Below, piece after piece: positions 1-11,599 of a stretch of 64,000 nucleotides of DNA. A model generated the notes under the pieces. That model did not search any database. It worked only from the letters and a program-made list of their open reading frames with translations, and was not told the DNA's origin. The number at the start of each line of letters is the position of its first letter. The stretch's first letter is position 1. The DNA is taken from the NCBI GenBank assembly GCA_954871525.1, contig OX940862.1, forward strand, positions 34,340,232 to 34,404,231, given 5' to 3'. The translations under genes were made by a program, and so were the position numbers. The DNA comes from Parietaria judaica (Eukaryota; Streptophyta; Magnoliopsida; Rosales; Urticaceae).

Positions 1-145
1 CAAGGAAAGTTTTACGAGAAAAACAAGTCTTTGAAAATTATTGAAATTTTCGTGTCCCTGAATTTGTGGAAGTCTACTTGAAATAAATTTGCAGAGCTTT
101 CTAACAATGGCTTGTTTCTAACAAACTTTTCACGATCAAGCACAA

Positions 146-147
<2 letters not shown>

Positions 148-183
<36 letters not shown>

Positions 184-200
184 TATATATATATATATAT
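148..200. repeat. (AAT)n/(TA)n microsatellite
   Basis: Simple repeat of AAT units passing directly into TA units; seen in the sequence. Confidence 0.9.
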
Positions 201-278
201 CTACATTTTCTCAACTCTAAACGAATAATTTTGATCATGATTAGGCTTTTATAAATATTTTTACAACGCATCATACCT

Positions 279-338
279 CATCTGTTGATAGCGTACACAA
301 TGAATTCTCATTTGTTGATAGCGTACACAATGAATTCT
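279..338. repeat. 30-bp tandem duplication
   Basis: Two adjacent 30-bp units sharing the core GTTGATAGCGTACACAATG; one C/T difference separates them. No function is evident. Confidence 0.85.
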
Positions 339-515
339 GGTTATGAGCTAAATCCGCGATAGTTTTGAATATGTTATTACTTTTTTTTTGAATGGTAATA
401 TGTTTTACTTTATTTGGTAACTTTATTTAATTGTTCAAAAAACATTCTAATTTTGGTCAATTATGATAACTGTACTTTGTTTATAACTTCGGATAAAAAA
501 TGCATATAATTAATA

Positions 516-2065
516 GGGTTAACTGCGGCGAAATACCAAACCTTCGGCAATATCGTCTTATACGTACCAAACATTAATAAATGTAGGCGAAAGTACATAA
601 TGTCGCGTTTTTATCGCCGACCAACTAGCACCGTTATACACCTGCCTACGTGGCCGTTAGACTGTGTCATATGGCGTGCCACGTGGCACAAGCTATCACG
701 TGGCCAAAAGTTTGGTATTTTTGCAACCAGGTGGCATCCTTTATTTATTTATTTATTTTTCTTTCCCGTTGGCCTACATGTTTTAATTTAATTTTTTTCA
801 CACATCAAACATAATCAAATAATTTAATAAAATATATATTTATAAAAAAGAATATGTTTATTTTTTTCACTAATCAAATAATTTCTTAAAAATTATTAGT
901 TTAAATTTATTTTAAAAATATTTTTTTTCCTATGGCACATATTTTATTTTTTTTTACATATGTAATATATAATAAAATAATTTCATAAAAAAAAAGTATT
1001 TATAAATTTTTTTGTTATTCTTGTAGGAGTAATTTATAATTTTAAATATATGATGTCATTTAATATACAAACATGTATTGTAAACCTTGTTTGATATTAT
1101 AAAAAATTATTTAATATACACACATGACACATGTATCGTAAATCTTGTTTGATATTGTAAAAATAAGAAAAAAAATATTACAAGATTTTTTTTTACAAAT
1201 ATTGTATATGAGTGTGCGTGTGCGTGTGCATGTGCATGTGTGTGTGGGTTTGTGTGTGTGTGCGTGTGTTAAATAACAATTGGGTTTGTGGTTTCGAATT
1301 TATATTAGTACCAACGACGCATATTATAGTTTTTTTGTCACTTCAAAACAAAAAATAATGCTATTGAGATTAGACACAATTTTTACCAATCACCAAACTT
1401 TCAGTTCAAATTTAGTTTGGACCGCATTTGATACATTTTTTAAAATTATGTCTTAGTTTCATGTATGTTATATGCCTTAAAAGAATCATATCATGCCTTA
1501 ATTTTAATGTTAAAATTCCCATAATTTTATATACAATAATGTTTTAGTTTCAAAAATTGAATATATAATATATTTAAAAGTTATAAACTATTACTGTAAG
1601 AAAAATAAATATTTTTTTTATAAATACATATTTTATAAAACTCTTTGATTATATTTAAGATATGTAAAAAAAATTGTGCCCATGGGAAAGAAAAATATAT
1701 ATATATATATATATATTAAATAAATTAAAGCTAATAATTTTTTAAGGAATAATTTGATTATTTTATACAAAATAAAATATATTCTTTTTATAAATATATA
1801 TTTTATAAAACTATTTGCTTATGTTTGATATATGCAAAAATAAAATAAAATAAAGCATGCCACATGGTGACAAAACTACCCAACCTTTGGCCATGTGGTG
1901 GGTTGTGCCACATGAGACAGCCTAACGGCCACGTAGCAGGTGTCTAACGGCGTTAGTTGGTCGGCAACAGAAGCGCAACGTTTGGGACTTTCGCCTACGT
2001 TTATTGAGGTCGTGTACCTATCGGAGAATATTGCCCAAGTTTGATATTTTAGCCGCAATTAACTC
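516..2065. mobile_element. Non-autonomous MULE-type foldback element, 1550 bp
   Basis: The ends are long inverted repeats. The left end starts GGGTTAACTGCGGCG, and the reverse complement of the right end starts GAGTTAATTGCGGCT. Similarity continues for about 235 bp (including a shared GCCGACCAACTA block) and, more weakly, to about 400 bp. Flanking 9-mers taattaata (507-515) and taattaaga (2066-2074) differ by one base, fitting the 9-bp duplication of Mutator-like elements. The AT-rich centre holds a TG-rich microsatellite (1207-1269) and no transposase-like ORF, so it must have been moved in trans. The superfamily is inferred from duplication length and TIR length. Confidence 0.75.
1207..1269. 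repeat. (TG)n-rich microsatellite with CG interruptions
   Basis: About 60 bp of alternating TG with GC/CA variants, inside the MULE-type element. Confidence 0.85.
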
Positions 2066-2299
2066 TAATTAAGAACATACTTACGAAACTCATTCCCATT
2101 TGGTCGTGAGTCGTGACCGGTCTCCCCCTCCGCAATAACTTGTCATACCACCGGGTCGGGATTTAGATAGTCTTGGTCTACCAGAAAGTCCATATATGTC
2201 GTCTAATTGTTATTTAAATAATATTTTGTTCACGGGCCGTGGCTGGTTGACCACCGTACCTATATATTGGTTAGTGCTGCACATTTCCGTCGCCAACCA

Positions 2300-2532
2300 C
2301 GATCGCGACTCGTCGCGGTGGATTCCGGCGCGTCGCGACTCTCGCGATTCCGAGCTTCCGTTCGCGACTCGTCGCGACTCCCCCCCTCTCTCTCTCTCCC
2401 GCTCTCTCTCTCTCTCCGTCTCACAGAACTCTCTCTCTCTCTCGCGACTCGCCGCGACGCCACACGCCACGACGCGTCGCGACGTGTCTTCTCGCGGTTT
2501 CGGCGACCGAGTCGCGACGTGCCGCGGCGTGT
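2300..2532. repeat. CG-rich low-complexity island (CGCGACTCG motif, CT tract)
   Basis: A GC-rich patch in very AT-rich DNA. Variants of CGCGACTCGTCGCG recur on both sides of a (CT)n tract at about 2386-2445. Open frames exist on both strands in several phases, but their arginine/serine-rich translations simply follow the repeat, so no gene is called. Confidence 0.7.
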
Positions 2533-2589
2533 GGAATGTGCAGCTCTAATATTGGTTGGACTCGATCGATATTATTATGATATATAGAA

Positions 2590-5290
2590 TAAAATAGTTG
2601 GTTAAATGATTTATAGGCGGTGGTCGGCTAGAACTAGCCTTTGATGATATTTATGTTGCCGCTCGAAGGTCGATAGACACCTTGAGGACGAGAGGGTGGT
2701 GACTGTGGTGATGTACTGATTAACAAAAAGCAATTAAGCAAAAATAAAACTACCTGATTAAGAATTAAAATTATTAATGAGCAAGACTTAAATAAAGTAA
2801 TGAGCAATAATTAATCTAACTAACATAAGCAATAATAAAACTAACTAGTAAACAATAAACAAACTAAGTAATAAGCTATGATGAAACTAATTAATGAGCA
2901 AGAATTAAACAAACTAGGCAATAATTAAACTAATGTAGAAATTTATAAGCTAATAAAACTATACACTAAAATTAAATATCGAAAGAGATTGAATGTATGA
3001 ACTCGAGATGAAGAGAATAGGAGAGAGTTTGGGAGGGGTGTAAAACATTATGGTGTGGAAGACACATTTACATGGTAAAGTGAGATTAAAATATGAATAT
3101 GTACACCAATTGATTTTGTCATAAATATTAATACGTGGAGAAATGTGGTATTCAGTTTCGGATGCTACATTTATGAAGAAAAAAAATGAAGTAAAAAATT
3201 ATTCTTCCAGTTTTAAACCAAACTTGGGTATCTGATTTTGATTTTGATTTTTTTTTTACTTTTTAAATAGATCAATCAAGATTGTCGGATTCAAAATAAC
3301 AGTTGGTTCGAATTAGACAATTTTTTTTTAATTGAAACTAGAAATTTCTAGCCTTTTTTTTTTTTTTTTTGAATTTTACCCGAAAATCCTAACTTCCGGG
3401 TATAGTATTTAGGTTTAGTAATAACCATCATTTTACTTGATGGAAAGCAGTGGTCCATGATGAGCTAGATAAATGTACATTGCTTTCATTTTTTCTTAAT
3501 TATTATAATGGCGTTACCAACTCCAAGAATTTCACATATATATAATTATTTTGCGGCTACAAGACAATCGATCATGTGCATGTAATGTCTTGTTATCTGT
3601 TGATTGGCATAGTATCAACAAAATATCAATGACATACTTGTATCTTATTTACTTTTTATAGTTTCAGCCGTTTTAAGTTTAAATTCACGGGGTTTCTTAT
3701 TGTAGTTTAGGAATTCATCTATATGTGTGTGTATATATATATATTAATAAAAATATAATATTTATTAAAAAAAAAAAGATATATTGAAAGTGTATTTTTT
3801 TTTTATACCCTCCCATATTATAATTTTCACAAAAGCAGAATTCTACTCGAATTATGATTGCGCTCAACAGTGCTTTGACTTATTTGTGTTATTCTTATAT
3901 TGCAAATATATTTTTTAATGCAAAATAGAGAACATATAATATTGGCAGATAGTATTATTTTAAGAAAAATTTAAATATTTCATTATATTTCTTAATGCCC
4001 ATCGGAACTAATTTTAAAAGATACCTGAGCTATTATATCCTTATTTTAATTTTCTTGAAGAGTTAAAGTAAACGTTCTCGTAAAAAAAAAATTAAAATCT
4101 ATTCTAAGAGTGTTTTTTTTTTTTTTTAATTTGTGTATCCTCTAGTTTTATTGACATTAAAATATAAACAGTGACTCATTATTTTTATTTTACTGAATAA
4201 ATTAAGAAGCAAAAATAGCGAAATATAAGATAAATCAGAAGTCAAATAAACATTAAATAATAAGATAATTAATAGCAGAAACTAGCAACGAGGTATTAAA
4301 CTGACAAGTAAGTTAGCTAAAGAGTTGTATAGAATATGACGATAAAAATAAATATTATTTTCCATATCGTTATGTAACATAAATGAAATAATTAGTTATA
4401 GAGTTCGAACATTGTATTAAACAAATGGCTAAAACTAATGTTTCATTTAAGTTAGTAGAAAGATAATTAACCAATAGTAATACCACAAACACATTGAGAC
4501 GCCTCAATTTTGTTTATTTGCACAAGAAGTCTTGAAATTAACCAAAAAACGCGACACACGAGATATTTTATTTTATGTTATCATACATGTAGTAAAAGTA
4601 AACAATAATTTTCTTAGTGAGCAGTGAGTACATATTGCATGAGAAAGTATATAAGTGACCAATATGTTTTCTTGGCCTTCTTCTAAACAAGAGTTTGTCT
4701 TTCTCCAACTAATTTTATATTAGGAAATGGTATTGGAGCTGTGGAATATGACAACTTGAGAAAGTCAACACTGCTATGATCACATTATAGATAATCTATT
4801 TTAGAAAAATTTGATTTAATTAATAGAATTGGTGAAGTCACTCTTCTAGAAAGGGAACCAAAGTCATAATGCTTATAGGTTTACAACTCCAATGATGCTT
4901 ATAAGACTAAAAAAGTTTATACAAGTTAATTATAGGGACAACAAGTGACAATATAAAAAAAAATCTCGAAATATGGAATGAGTATTTAAAGATTCGAAAT
5001 TGATGACAATCTTATACTGATGCTCGTGCTTTGTACGCAACAATCAGTATATTATTTCATGAATAATACGTTAATTTAAGTCAATAATGGCGTGATCAGA
5101 TACGCTTTTAAATAAAAGAAAGCAATTTTGCATAAAATTACTCTCTGTTACTTGCGTTTTTGAGTTCACGAGTGAATTTTTCAATAGATAAAAATATAAA
5201 GAGTTTGTTTAAAAAAATTAAAAAGTAGAAAATATATGTTCTCTTAAAAAATAAAAAAATTAACGTTTTACTGAGATTGAATCCACAAAC
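2590..5290. other. AT-rich intergenic DNA, no gene seen
   Basis: A stretch near 2710-2980 is rich in short variants of AATTAAAC/TAATGAGCAA and looks like decayed low-complexity DNA. Homopolymer A/T runs are frequent. I found no coding exon, RNA gene or bounded transposon. Confidence 0.5.
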
Positions 5291-6028
5291 TAAGGTGACG
5301 TTTGGTTAACTGGTTTGAGAAGCTATTTTTGCAATTTAGTTTGAGAAACCACTATGAGAGTTTATCTACCAAACCAGTTTGGAAGATTGATTTTTGAGAC
5401 ACTGTTTAATTAGTCTTTTGTTAAGCTGTAGTTGAATTTAAATGAAAAAATACAATAAAACACAATTTATATTATTAAAAAAAGTATGTTTTATTTAAAA
5501 GTAATATATATTAATATTATGTCTAAAAAATATTTTCCATAATATAAAAATTATTCATATTTCATGACTCTACTTAAATGTTCAAAAAATGTAATATAAA
5601 GTAGTAAATATTATGTTTCAAGAGTTTATATCATTGTAATTAGCTTAGTATTTAATAATATACATAATTTACGTATATTTGTTAATAAGATAGTAATATA
5701 ATTAAAATATATAATTATATATAAAATAATTTTAATAATTTATTATGTGAGTTAATTTCATAATTAATATCTTATTATAAATAATATATTATTATATGAT
5801 AATATATTTTTATGGTTTTATTTTGTACGATTGAGTTGAAGACCGAAGACAGAAAACAATTTGAAGTTATAGTTTTTTTTTCTTTCATTTAACTTTCAGT
5901 AGGTATGCGAGACCGATCTCAGAAAACAAAGACAATCAGTAATCAAACGTGGTCCGCGAGACTAATATGACACTGTTTAAAACCAAAATTAAAAACTGGT
6001 ATCGGAGACAATAACTAAACTCCACCTA
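5291..6028. mobile_element. Possible decayed small DNA element (hAT-like ends)
   Basis: The left end (TAAGGTGACGTTTGGTTA) and the reverse complement of the right end (TTAGGTGGAGTTTAGTTA) are imperfect inverted repeats around a 700-bp AT-rich centre without coding capacity. No convincing target duplication is seen, so the borders and class are uncertain. Confidence 0.35.
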
Positions 6029-7186
6029 AGACTTTCGTGGAGTCGTGTTTTAAGTACACGAATGAATTATCAATACGAAGACGAGAGTATACAAATTCAT
6101 ACGTATATAAGCCTAAAAGGGCTGTTTAGCATTAACTTAGCCGACTAAGAAATTAAAGCTACACGGCATGCCTCCTCAGAACTTTCAACTTTCTTAATCA
6201 AACTTTTGAAATTACCAAAATTTATAGGAAAAATATAAGAATTAAGTCTTGAGAAATTTAAGATAAAATAAATTATTTGCTAAAAAATTCTCATCGGTCC
6301 TTTAGTTTTGAAGGGAAACAGAGCAATAAATAAATAATATGTGAGAATCAGATCTTGAGGAATTAAATATGAAATATTGTAGGCAAATTGTTTGACCACA
6401 CAACTCATGTTGTGGGATCTCTATCACTGTCGCTTATTATGTTTCGCCAGCGATAGAGTGGCACAAATTAATTCATGCAGTAAATAAAAGAGTAAAATAT
6501 AAAACAGCTTAAATATTATTTCTATATTTTAACAGTCTATTAAATAATAAACATGCTCTATTAAAATCAATTTTTAGGTACAAATTGCAATAATCAGGCG
6601 ATTATTATTAGCTACTCTATAGTCTATACTCTATACTATAGCATAATTGTATGCTCTTGAAGTCGTAATTTTTTTTTTTTTAGAAATCAACGTTAAAAAA
6701 TAGAATAAAAAATTCAAAAATTTAATAGCAATAAAAGTATTTTTATATTTTAGAAAAGATTAGTGTCACAAATTTGATTTTTATTTATGAATTTTTTTTA
6801 ATTTTTATTATTTTAATTTTTTATTAATATTTCATTAATTTCTTTCCAATTAATTTAATCAAGTAACATATGTCAAGACTTGACGGGTACATCAAATTTT
6901 TATTAAATCAATTAAAAGAGTGAATAAAACTTTGATGGATAAACAAAAAATAAAATTTATATCACTAAAAAAAAAAAACTTAGGCAACCCTAAATTCATT
7001 TATAATTTTATCAGTTCATTCATATATGCTCAAATGAAACAAAAATTTGGGTACAAATTAAAACAGTTAGGCAACTACTATATACTCTCTATATAGCAGT
7101 TAAGAATATTATTAGTATTACATGCTATTTATTCGAGTCTTACAAAAATAAATAAAAGAATATTGAAAAAAAAAAGAACAAAAATG
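6029..7186. other. Intergenic DNA downstream of OXI1
   Basis: AT-rich, with no coding signal. It includes whatever 3' UTR and polyadenylation signals OXI1 uses on the minus strand; none can be singled out among many AATAAA-like words. Confidence 0.4.
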
Positions 7187-8539
7187 TCAAAACACGAGGA
7201 ATTTATCCATCTGTGTTGTAGGGTTATTGCTCCGATGATCCAGTCCGTCGATCCACGCCTTCGTATTTACATTTCCACCCTCGGCCTCGGCGTGATTATT
7301 CTCCTCCTTCTTCCTAAATATTCCCTCCACAACCCTTGCCACGTCGATGTCCTCGCTCTCCTCTGCGGCGCTCTCCTCCGGAATGTACGGTGGGCGCGCG
7401 ATCTCCGCCACCGATTCCCAGTCCATCCCACGGAAGAAATCGTGGCCCTTGATCCCCTCCACTCCGATCCTCTGCTTCGGGTCCTTCTCCAGCAGCCTCC
7501 GGAGCAGGTCCCGGAGCGGCGTCGGCTCTCCCACGAGCTCCGGCGCCTTCGACAGAATCCGGTAGAACGTCTCCTTCCGATTGGCGCCGCGGAAAGGCGT
7601 CGCTCCGTAGAGCATCTCGTAGAGTACTACCCCGAGGGACCACCAGTCCACGGCGAAGCCGTGGCCTTTCCCGGAGACGATCTCCGGGGCAACGTACTCC
7701 TCCGTCCCGACGAAGGAGTTCGACTTCTCCGAGAAGGAGTCGGAATCGACGGCTTCGGTTGAGTCGTCGTTCGGGGCGATCCCCGAGTTGCAGCACCGGT
7801 AATTGTGGAACGCAGAGAATCGCTTCTGGTTTGTCGAGTCCGAGGTTGAACTCCGAGACGACGCCGACGAAGACGAAGACGACTGAGGAGTCTTCGGGGC
7901 GAGCCTCGTCGAGAGATCGAAATCGACGAGCATAATGTGGCCGTGTTCTTGGACCATCACGTTCTCCGGCTTTAAATCTCTGTACACGATCCCCAATCCG
8001 TGGAGATACTCAAGAGCAAGAACCAATTCCGCAGCGTAAAACCTGAGAAAAATTCCACAAATTCATCAAAATTGAATTCAATTAACAAGCATGAACCATG
8101 AACAGTATTGGAATCGGAATTACCTGATGACATCGTCGGAGAACATCCTCTCGGTCTGTCTCTTCCTCAAAACGTTGAGATCCCGGCCGGGGCAGTAATC
8201 AATGGCGTAGCCGACGAGCTTCGTGGAGCGATCGTCGAGGACGCCCCGGAGCCGCGGCAAGAGCGGGTGCCGGAGCTGTGCGAGGACTCGCTGCTCGAAG
8301 CTGACTCGGCGGTACTCGTTTCCGGGGACGCCATTAGCGAGCTTCTTCTTGCTCTCGATCAAGTCTCGGGAGATGACCTTCAGAGCCAGGAGCTGCTCGG
8401 CGCCGTCGCCGGCGATCGGAGCCTTGACGAGGAAGACGACGCCCTTGGCGCCGCGGCCCAGCGCGGAGACGACCTTGAGGCGCTCGAAGCTCAGCACGTC
8501 GACTTCGCTGGTGCTGCGAAGCTCGTCGTCATCGTTCAT
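7187..8539 (-). CDS. OXI1: AGC-family serine/threonine protein kinase OXI1
   Basis: Two exons, complement(7187..7189 stop to 8042, 8124..8539), give 423 aa; Arabidopsis OXI1 is about 421 aa. The 81-bp intron starts GTAATT, ends CTCAG and splits Arg139. Visible motifs: glycine loop GRGAKGVV (28-35), Lys54 in LALKV, catalytic YRDLKPEN (159-166), DFD instead of DFG (179-181; typical of plant AGCVIII kinases), an extended activation segment rich in Ser, then [12 protein letters not shown]. The protein ends FLVF, the FxxF (PIF) hook that binds PDK1. The start is the Met opening MNDDDEL; an upstream in-frame stretch looks like 5' UTR. In Arabidopsis OXI1 links oxidative bursts to MAP kinases in root-hair growth and immunity; that role is inferred by orthology. 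Distinction from the close AGC2 paralogues rests on overall similarity, including the C-terminus. Confidence 0.93.
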
Positions 8540-8640
8540 GGCGGTTTTGGACGGTTGATGCGACCGGGTACCGGTTGGTGATCCGGTGAGATTGGGGGGA
8601 GTGAGAGAGAGGGTTTTGTGTAATGTGATTAATATTTTGA

Positions 8641-8647
8641 ATTTATA
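8641..8647 (-). promoter_or_regulatory. TATA box of OXI1
   Basis: On the minus strand TATAAAT lies about 100 bp upstream of the OXI1 ATG, followed by a C/T-rich leader with CTCTCTC, as expected for a plant core promoter. No other TATA word lies closer to the start. Confidence 0.6.
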
Positions 8648-8659
8648 GTTGTATGTTGT

Positions 8660-9334
8660 TGAGAAGGTGAGGAGTCTTGAGGAGGAAGCATTCAAATCAA
8701 AGGCATATTGCATGGAATCTCTAGTCAACGCAAGCAATCAGATGCTGACACGTGGAAGGAACACAGAGTATGGGCTTTGCAATTTTCAAGTGTGGGAAGC
8801 AATACCGAAGATGGCACTCAAGGGTGTTTGTGGTATCGAGTAGTCTAACTCTTCATGATTTATTTGGGAATACTAGTATTTATCCTTTTTTATATTTACG
8901 GTGTATGTACCTAAAATTTATCACAGTAATAGTAAGTTCTTGTTAAGTGGATTGTGGGCTTCATTCCAACAGTTCCCGACGCTCATTAAAGTCCGTCAAA
9001 TTTTACGATTTAATCGTCAATTTGAAGCTAAGAAATAGATATTCAACTTTGTAGTTAAAACTAAAACTTGGAAATCTAGTTGTTATCTTCAGAACATATA
9101 AGTTGAATACTAAAATTTAGACGACAAGTAATGGATTTATGACAAAAATACAAAACTTATATGCAGCTATATTGAGGATAATATCTTTCTATGATATCGA
9201 CATTAATATCCAAGATGATACGAACCTCAAAAATTGGAGGTACAAACTTTGATATATATCATTCGTATCCCTTATATCGGGTTTCGTACCTTTGATATAG
9301 ATTCGTATTCCATATATTTTATAGTTTGACAATT
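8660..9334. other. OXI1 upstream intergenic DNA
   Basis: Presumed distal promoter of OXI1 passing into repeat-rich DNA. Between 9190 and 9320 related words of the type TTCGTATCC/TTCGTACC recur. No gene is seen. Confidence 0.4.
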
Positions 9335-9475
9335 ATTTTGGGATGTGACACTATTGACCAAGTTTACATATATAATAAAGTAGGTACCCATTTGAGTCTC
9401 ATAGAAATTGAACCCGTGACCTCTTGAATAGATGTGTGCGGAGTTACTACTAAGCCAAGCTTACTTGGTTAAAAC
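9335..9475 (-). mobile_element. tRNA-derived SINE, copy 1
   Basis: Read on the minus strand, TGGCTTAGTAG (9447-9457) fits the RNA polymerase III A-box consensus TRGYNNARNNG, and GGTTCAATTTC (9404-9414) is a decayed B box 33 bp further on. The same arrangement and flanking words (AAGCTTGG, CTCAAATGGG/CTCAAATGAG, AAACTTGG) recur at 40905-41106. A true tRNA is excluded because there is no cloverleaf. Confidence 0.65.
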
Positions 9476-10023
9476 TTATTATATTTTGACAATTTGGTTA
9501 GGATGTTCTAATTATGAGTCATAATTTAATGGGATAATAATAGTAAAAAGTTCGTCTTCAGATATATCAATCCGTTTTCGGCCAAACACCATCAAAAATC
9601 ATCTCACTTGATTCATTTCTTCTTAAATTTTTCAAAGACGTTACATTGATCATTCCAAGTTTAAAAGAAAAGATATGAAGATTTTAATTTTGGGGTGATA
9701 ATTGGTATTTTTTTTTATAATAAACAGGAAGGTTTATTTTTACATTTTTAACCATTTTATGCACTATATTTCGACTTTAAGGCATATATAACATTAGTTA
9801 GTAATTCTCTTTAAGTAGAGGTATCAAGTAGGCTGGGGTGGGCCGGCACGGCCTACAACCCGTTAAGCCCACATATTAAACGGGGCGGACTTGATGGGCC
9901 CCATTCAATGTGCGGGGCGGGGCGGGTTTTGGAAGAGCCGAAGAGCCATCGAGGCCCACCCTGGCTAATGAACCCGAACCCACAATGTCACGGGGCGGGA
10001 CGGGTAGGAATTTTACGAGTGGA

Positions 10024-10209
10024 ATTTCGTGGGCTTTTACACGTTGATTTTGAGTTTTTCACAAACAAAAACGGGTTGGATTTTTTCAGATTGATATGTA
10101 ATAATCATTTACAACTTTGAGTGGAACTTATAAATGAAATTAAATACAAATTTTAATTAATACAAACATAGAAGATAATGAATATAGCAACGAACAGTAC
10201 CTTTATATA
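10024..10209. repeat. 186-bp direct repeat, left copy
   Basis: It begins ATTTCGTGGGC and ends CAGTACCTTTATATA, directly abutting the left end of the 5.12-kb insertion. It is equal in length to 15333-15518 and I count only two mismatches between them. Confidence 0.9.
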
Positions 10210-10379
10210 GGGGAACTTCAATAAATATGCCCGGTTGAATAAGTTAGAACGAAAAAGTACCCGTTTTTAATAAGTTACAAATCTATTCCCCAATCCCTCA
10301 TTTAACCCCACCATTGAGTTAAACTAACCACACATTTACACTCTCCCTCTCTTTCTCCCTCACGACCTCTCTGTGTTCG

Positions 10380-11150
10380 AAGAAAAAAAAAGCTCGCAGG
10401 AAGAAATAGCTCGCGACATGGTGAGAGGTCCTTGAGCACGACCACTCCGAGCGACGCCGACAAAACCCAGCTCGGGAGTAAGCCCCATCCCTCTGCTCCC
10501 TCCATTCTCACGCTGCTCCATTCTCTGGACTCTGTGCACGACGAAACCCAGGGTACGGCGTCTCGCGCAGCTTCCGACGAAAACTCCCGGCCTCATTTGA
10601 CTCGCATTTCGCACCTGCAGCCGAACCCTAGCCACCAAAAATTTTGCAGCTTTTGGCAAGGGCCATTTGACTCGCATTTCTCCAAAAACAAGGGTTAGGT
10701 CGATTCGCCTCTGGTTTGCACATTTCGAATTTTTGTTTCAGTTGGGATTTCGAAGATTGGTCTTGATGAATTTTTGGTGAATTTAGTTATGATTCGAGAT
10801 TATGAACTCTACATGTTTGATGAAAGACCTGAACCGGATAGTTATATTGGTTATGGATTTGTGCATTTGGCTTTCAAAGCTTCGTAAACAAACCGAGTCG
10901 GGTTTTCTGATCATCATGTCTTTAATACGCTTATGGGCGTTTTGAGTGCGTACAAGAGAGGAGCGAAGCCGAAAGAAGTCGATGTTGCGGAGGTGCGTTT
11001 GTTTTTTCTTGTTTTCTCTGTCATGTAAATACTTTGCCTCGTTTTGTTTGAAGAAAGAAAACATGGGAGGAGCAGAAATGGATGATGAGCACGTATTGAA
11101 AGCTCATGCGGAGGAATCGTTTGCAACCACGGTGTAGCGAGATAGTAGAA
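10380..11150 (+). pseudogene. Unrecognised captured gene-like segment
   Basis: Base composition shifts abruptly to coding-like. An open frame from 10432 to 10698 could encode 88 aa rich in Ser, His and Pro. Two further blocks read in different frames, ELYMFDERPEPDSYIGY (about 10800-10850) and FNTLMGVLSAYKRGAKPKEV (about 10920-10985), the latter followed by a GT donor-like site. The lack of one continuous frame suggests exon fragments with introns or a decayed copy. I do not recognise the protein family. Confidence 0.4.
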
Positions 11151-11599
11151 AGAGATTCCGGAATCGTTCCATTCGGCGTCAATTGACTATTTTGCTTAAA
11201 TATTTGAGAAAATGTTTGCTTGAGTTGAATTGGATCATATGTAGTGATCTCTTTGATCTACTTTGACCACGATACTGTTACAGTAGTTGTACTTGTTGTT
11301 TATTGATCAATGAAGAAAAACTACATCACTTCATTCTTAATCATTGCTAAAACCGTGAAGAAAAAAAACCGTGTATACGTGCTTTTGCATCAAATTGGGT
11401 ATGAGATAATGTTTGCATCAATTTTTCAATTAAATTTATAGGATAGTCTTCTAGTGCATTTGGTTCTAAAACAGTGCGAAAAATTAAATCGATATGTAAG
11501 AAGCAAACGTACACACACTTGAAGGGCTAAAAACGACCAATGGATACGCCTCGGAATATGTTTTTTTAACCACAATCAACCCAAAAAAGAATCATTGGT

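Larger units (their letters stand above)
1..515. other. AT-rich intergenic DNA with small repeats
   Basis: No gene is visible. The stretch holds an (AAT)n then (TA)n microsatellite at about 148-200 and a perfect-length 30-bp direct repeat in tandem (279-308 and 309-338, one mismatch). The last nine bases (507-515) form the left target duplication of the next element. Confidence 0.6.

Noticed and set aside
2196..2587. Overlapping frames on both strands in the CG-rich island
   Set aside because: Arg/Ser-rich translations mirror the CGCGACTCG and CT repeats; no start context or domain.
7163..8581. Plus-strand frames across OXI1
   Set aside because: They are shadows of the G/C-rich kinase exons on the minus strand.
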